DNA from: a virus
Length of the DNA stretch: 22,450 nt
IMG/VR virus record: IMGVR_UViG_3300035661_000348
Span: 1-22,450 of that record
Strand: one strand, 5' to 3'
The notes beneath the pieces are model-generated. The model was given only the letters and a program-made list of their open reading frames with translations. It ran no database searches and was not told the DNA's origin. Below are positions 21,278-22,450 of this stretch, in pieces; position 1 is the first letter of the stretch; the number at the start of each line of letters is the position of its first letter. The position numbers were made by a program, and so were the translations under genes.

Positions 21278-22450
21278 TCAAAAAGAAGGGGGAGTCATAT
21301 CATCATCGCCTCCTGCAGGGTCTGAGTCGCTTCCTCCTGCAGTAGGGTCTGAGCCACCTCCGATGTTAAGAGCAGCTGTTGTCGTGTCAGGTTCGTTTGC
21401 TTGTAATTTGAGCTTATCTTCTTTCATTTCAATAAGAGCATCTTTCAACAGTTCGTCCATCAACAACCAATCTACATGAGGCAATGTTTGACGCATTATC
21501 TTCATCTTGAATTTTTGTTTGATAGCATCTTTCTCTTGATCATCTTTGATAAAACTTAGATCAACATTCTCTACCACGGAATCAGCATAATTCTTTGCAT
21601 CTCCCATAATTGCAAGAGTGTTAGTCATGTTTAACGTAGTAGGAGGAGCAAATGCTGCTTTTAAGAAGAATGTATCTGTTTTGTTTTCAGGAAAATGACG
21701 ATGATAGAGACCTGTGTAAAGGCTCAAATACGCATCTGAATAGTCTAATTGCCGTCTCACAATATGCTTAATGAAGTTACCATTCACCATACTTAAACTT
21801 TTAGCAAACTCAATTTCTTCCTGTACTCCAATATACGCGTTAGGAACACCAGTTCCAGCTAACATTGATTTCAGCAAATACTCTAAGAAGTCATCGTTTA
21901 CATTAGCATCCATGCCTGCAAGAATGTCAAACTCAATAGGTTTCTGACCGTTTATAACAGGTATAACCATATCGCTAAACGCACTAATTGTCCTTAACGT
22001 GCTGTTAAGATCTCCTAGTTGGCTTACTGAAAAGTTCTTCTGTTTGATATCTTTGATAGTCTGCATTACTGCACCTTCAATATCATTATCAATAGCAGAC
22101 TCTACGTAAAAGATTCGTTGATCAATTCCTTTAGAGATTTTACGCATAATAGTAGAGAGCAACGTAGCTAAATAAAGTTTTGCCATTAAGACTGAAGAAG
22201 CATAACAACTTCTTCCATAAAGCTCCCCACCTGATTTTAAGTGCATAACTGTATCAGCTGCAAAGAATGATATGTTTACCTTTCTTAAGCCAAAGCGTTC
22301 ATCTTGAATTAAATGATAGATTGCTACTCTTAAATTAGTGTCATCAACTAAGTTCTTTGCACTTAAATGATCCATGATCAAAGACTTCATCCTGTCAATG
22401 ACTAAAGTCTGTTTCTTGCTATTGTTTTTGTTACCAGAAGAATAGACTAA
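21278..22450 (-). CDS. Portal protein, T4 gp20-like, partial (N-terminal part beyond right edge)
   Basis: The frame stays open from the stop at 21278 to the right edge; an internal Met at 22390 is not the start, because 20 more codons upstream have no stop. The visible 390 residues match the C-terminal part of T4-type portals: RIFYVESAIDNDIEGAVMQTIKDIKQK (compare gp20 RVFYIDVGNLPK...), FDILAGMDANVNDDFLEYLLKSMLAGTGVPNAYIGVQEE, RRQLDYSDAYLSLYTGLYH, and a helical stem. A Gly/Asp/Ser-rich tail (GGGSDPTAGGSDSDPAGGDDDM) ends the chain. It forms the dodecameric ring at the vertex through which DNA passes. It is encoded opposite to the terL-sheath-tube block, unlike T4. Confidence 0.82.
   Translation of the reverse strand, partial: LVYSSGNKNNSKKQTLVIDRMKSLIMDHLSAKNLVDDTNLRVAIYHLIQDERFGLRKVNISFFAADTVMHLKSGGELYGRSCYASSVLMAKLYLATLLSTIMRKISKGIDQRIFYVESAIDNDIEGAVMQTIKDIKQKNFSVSQLGDLNSTLRTISAFSDMVIPVINGQKPIEFDILAGMDANVNDDFLEYLLKSMLAGTGVPNAYIGVQEEIEFAKSLSMVNGNFIKHIVRRQLDYSDAYLSLYTGLYHRHFPENKTDTFFLKAAFAPPTTLNMTNTLAIMGDAKNYADSVVENVDLSFIKDDQEKDAIKQKFKMKIMRQTLPHVDWLLMDELLKDALIEMKEDKLKLQANEPDTTTAALNIGGGSDPTAGGSDSDPAGGDDDMTPPSF

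Noticed and set aside
21299-21361. Direct repeats (CCTCCTGCAG...GGGTCTGAG) at the portal 3' end
   Set aside because: They only code for the Gly/Ser/Asp-rich tail of the portal protein; not an attachment site or mobile element end.
22388-22390. ATG as the start of the portal gene
   Set aside because: The same frame runs 20 more codons to the window edge without a stop, and the portal family needs about 130 more N-terminal residues.

Overview
The window is a piece of a large, AT-rich tailed-phage genome with contractile-tail (myovirus) morphology. The evidence is a set of T4-type virion genes: a large terminase, tail sheath, tail tube, portal and a gp23-type major capsid protein. Around them lie replication and transcription genes typical of large or jumbo phages: a GyrB-type topoisomerase subunit and a protein resembling the N-terminal half of a multisubunit RNA polymerase beta chain. 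The host cannot be read from the sequence. One secreted protein with a simple Sec signal peptide fits a bacterial host with a periplasm or cell envelope.

Layout. Positions 1-5774 are all minus strand and hold small, separately controlled units: gyrB (cut by the left edge), a Rha-like regulator, a two-gene unit with a membrane protein, a 66-codon gene, a three-gene operon (unknown protein, poly(A)-polymerase/CCA-type nucleotidyltransferase, secreted small protein), and another membrane-anchored protein. Positions 5904-12253 are plus strand: RNAP beta-like protein, an unknown 391-residue protein, an HU/IHF-like protein with a Lys/Ala-rich tail, an Ala-Pro-Pro-Asp-Asp repeat protein, the major capsid protein and an unknown 175-residue protein. 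A minus-strand pair of paralogues (12608-14079) with a conserved His-His-Tyr-Pro-Phe motif interrupts this. Positions 14219-21219 are plus strand: terminase, three unknown genes in the neck/tail-completion position, sheath and tube. The portal gene converges on them from the right on the minus strand and runs off the right edge.

Regulation. Eight near-identical elements (consensus close to CAAACATATATTAGTT) lie 29-67 bases upstream of start codons, each oriented towards its gene, on both strands. They look like phage-specific promoters and resemble the TATATTA early promoters known from phiKZ-like phages, which fits a phage that carries its own multisubunit RNA polymerase. The capsid, sheath and HU genes lack this element and instead share a looser CTACTTTTAACA-like word, a possible late promoter. 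Strong hairpins, several with U-tracts, separate nearly every unit.

No tRNA, CRISPR array, insertion sequence or integrase was seen. The most interesting points are the promoter family with its candidate polymerase subunit, the mirror-image promoter pair at 5828-5875, the terminase whose Walker A glycine is replaced, the HHYPF paralogue pair, and the structured non-coding stretch at 5030-5221.
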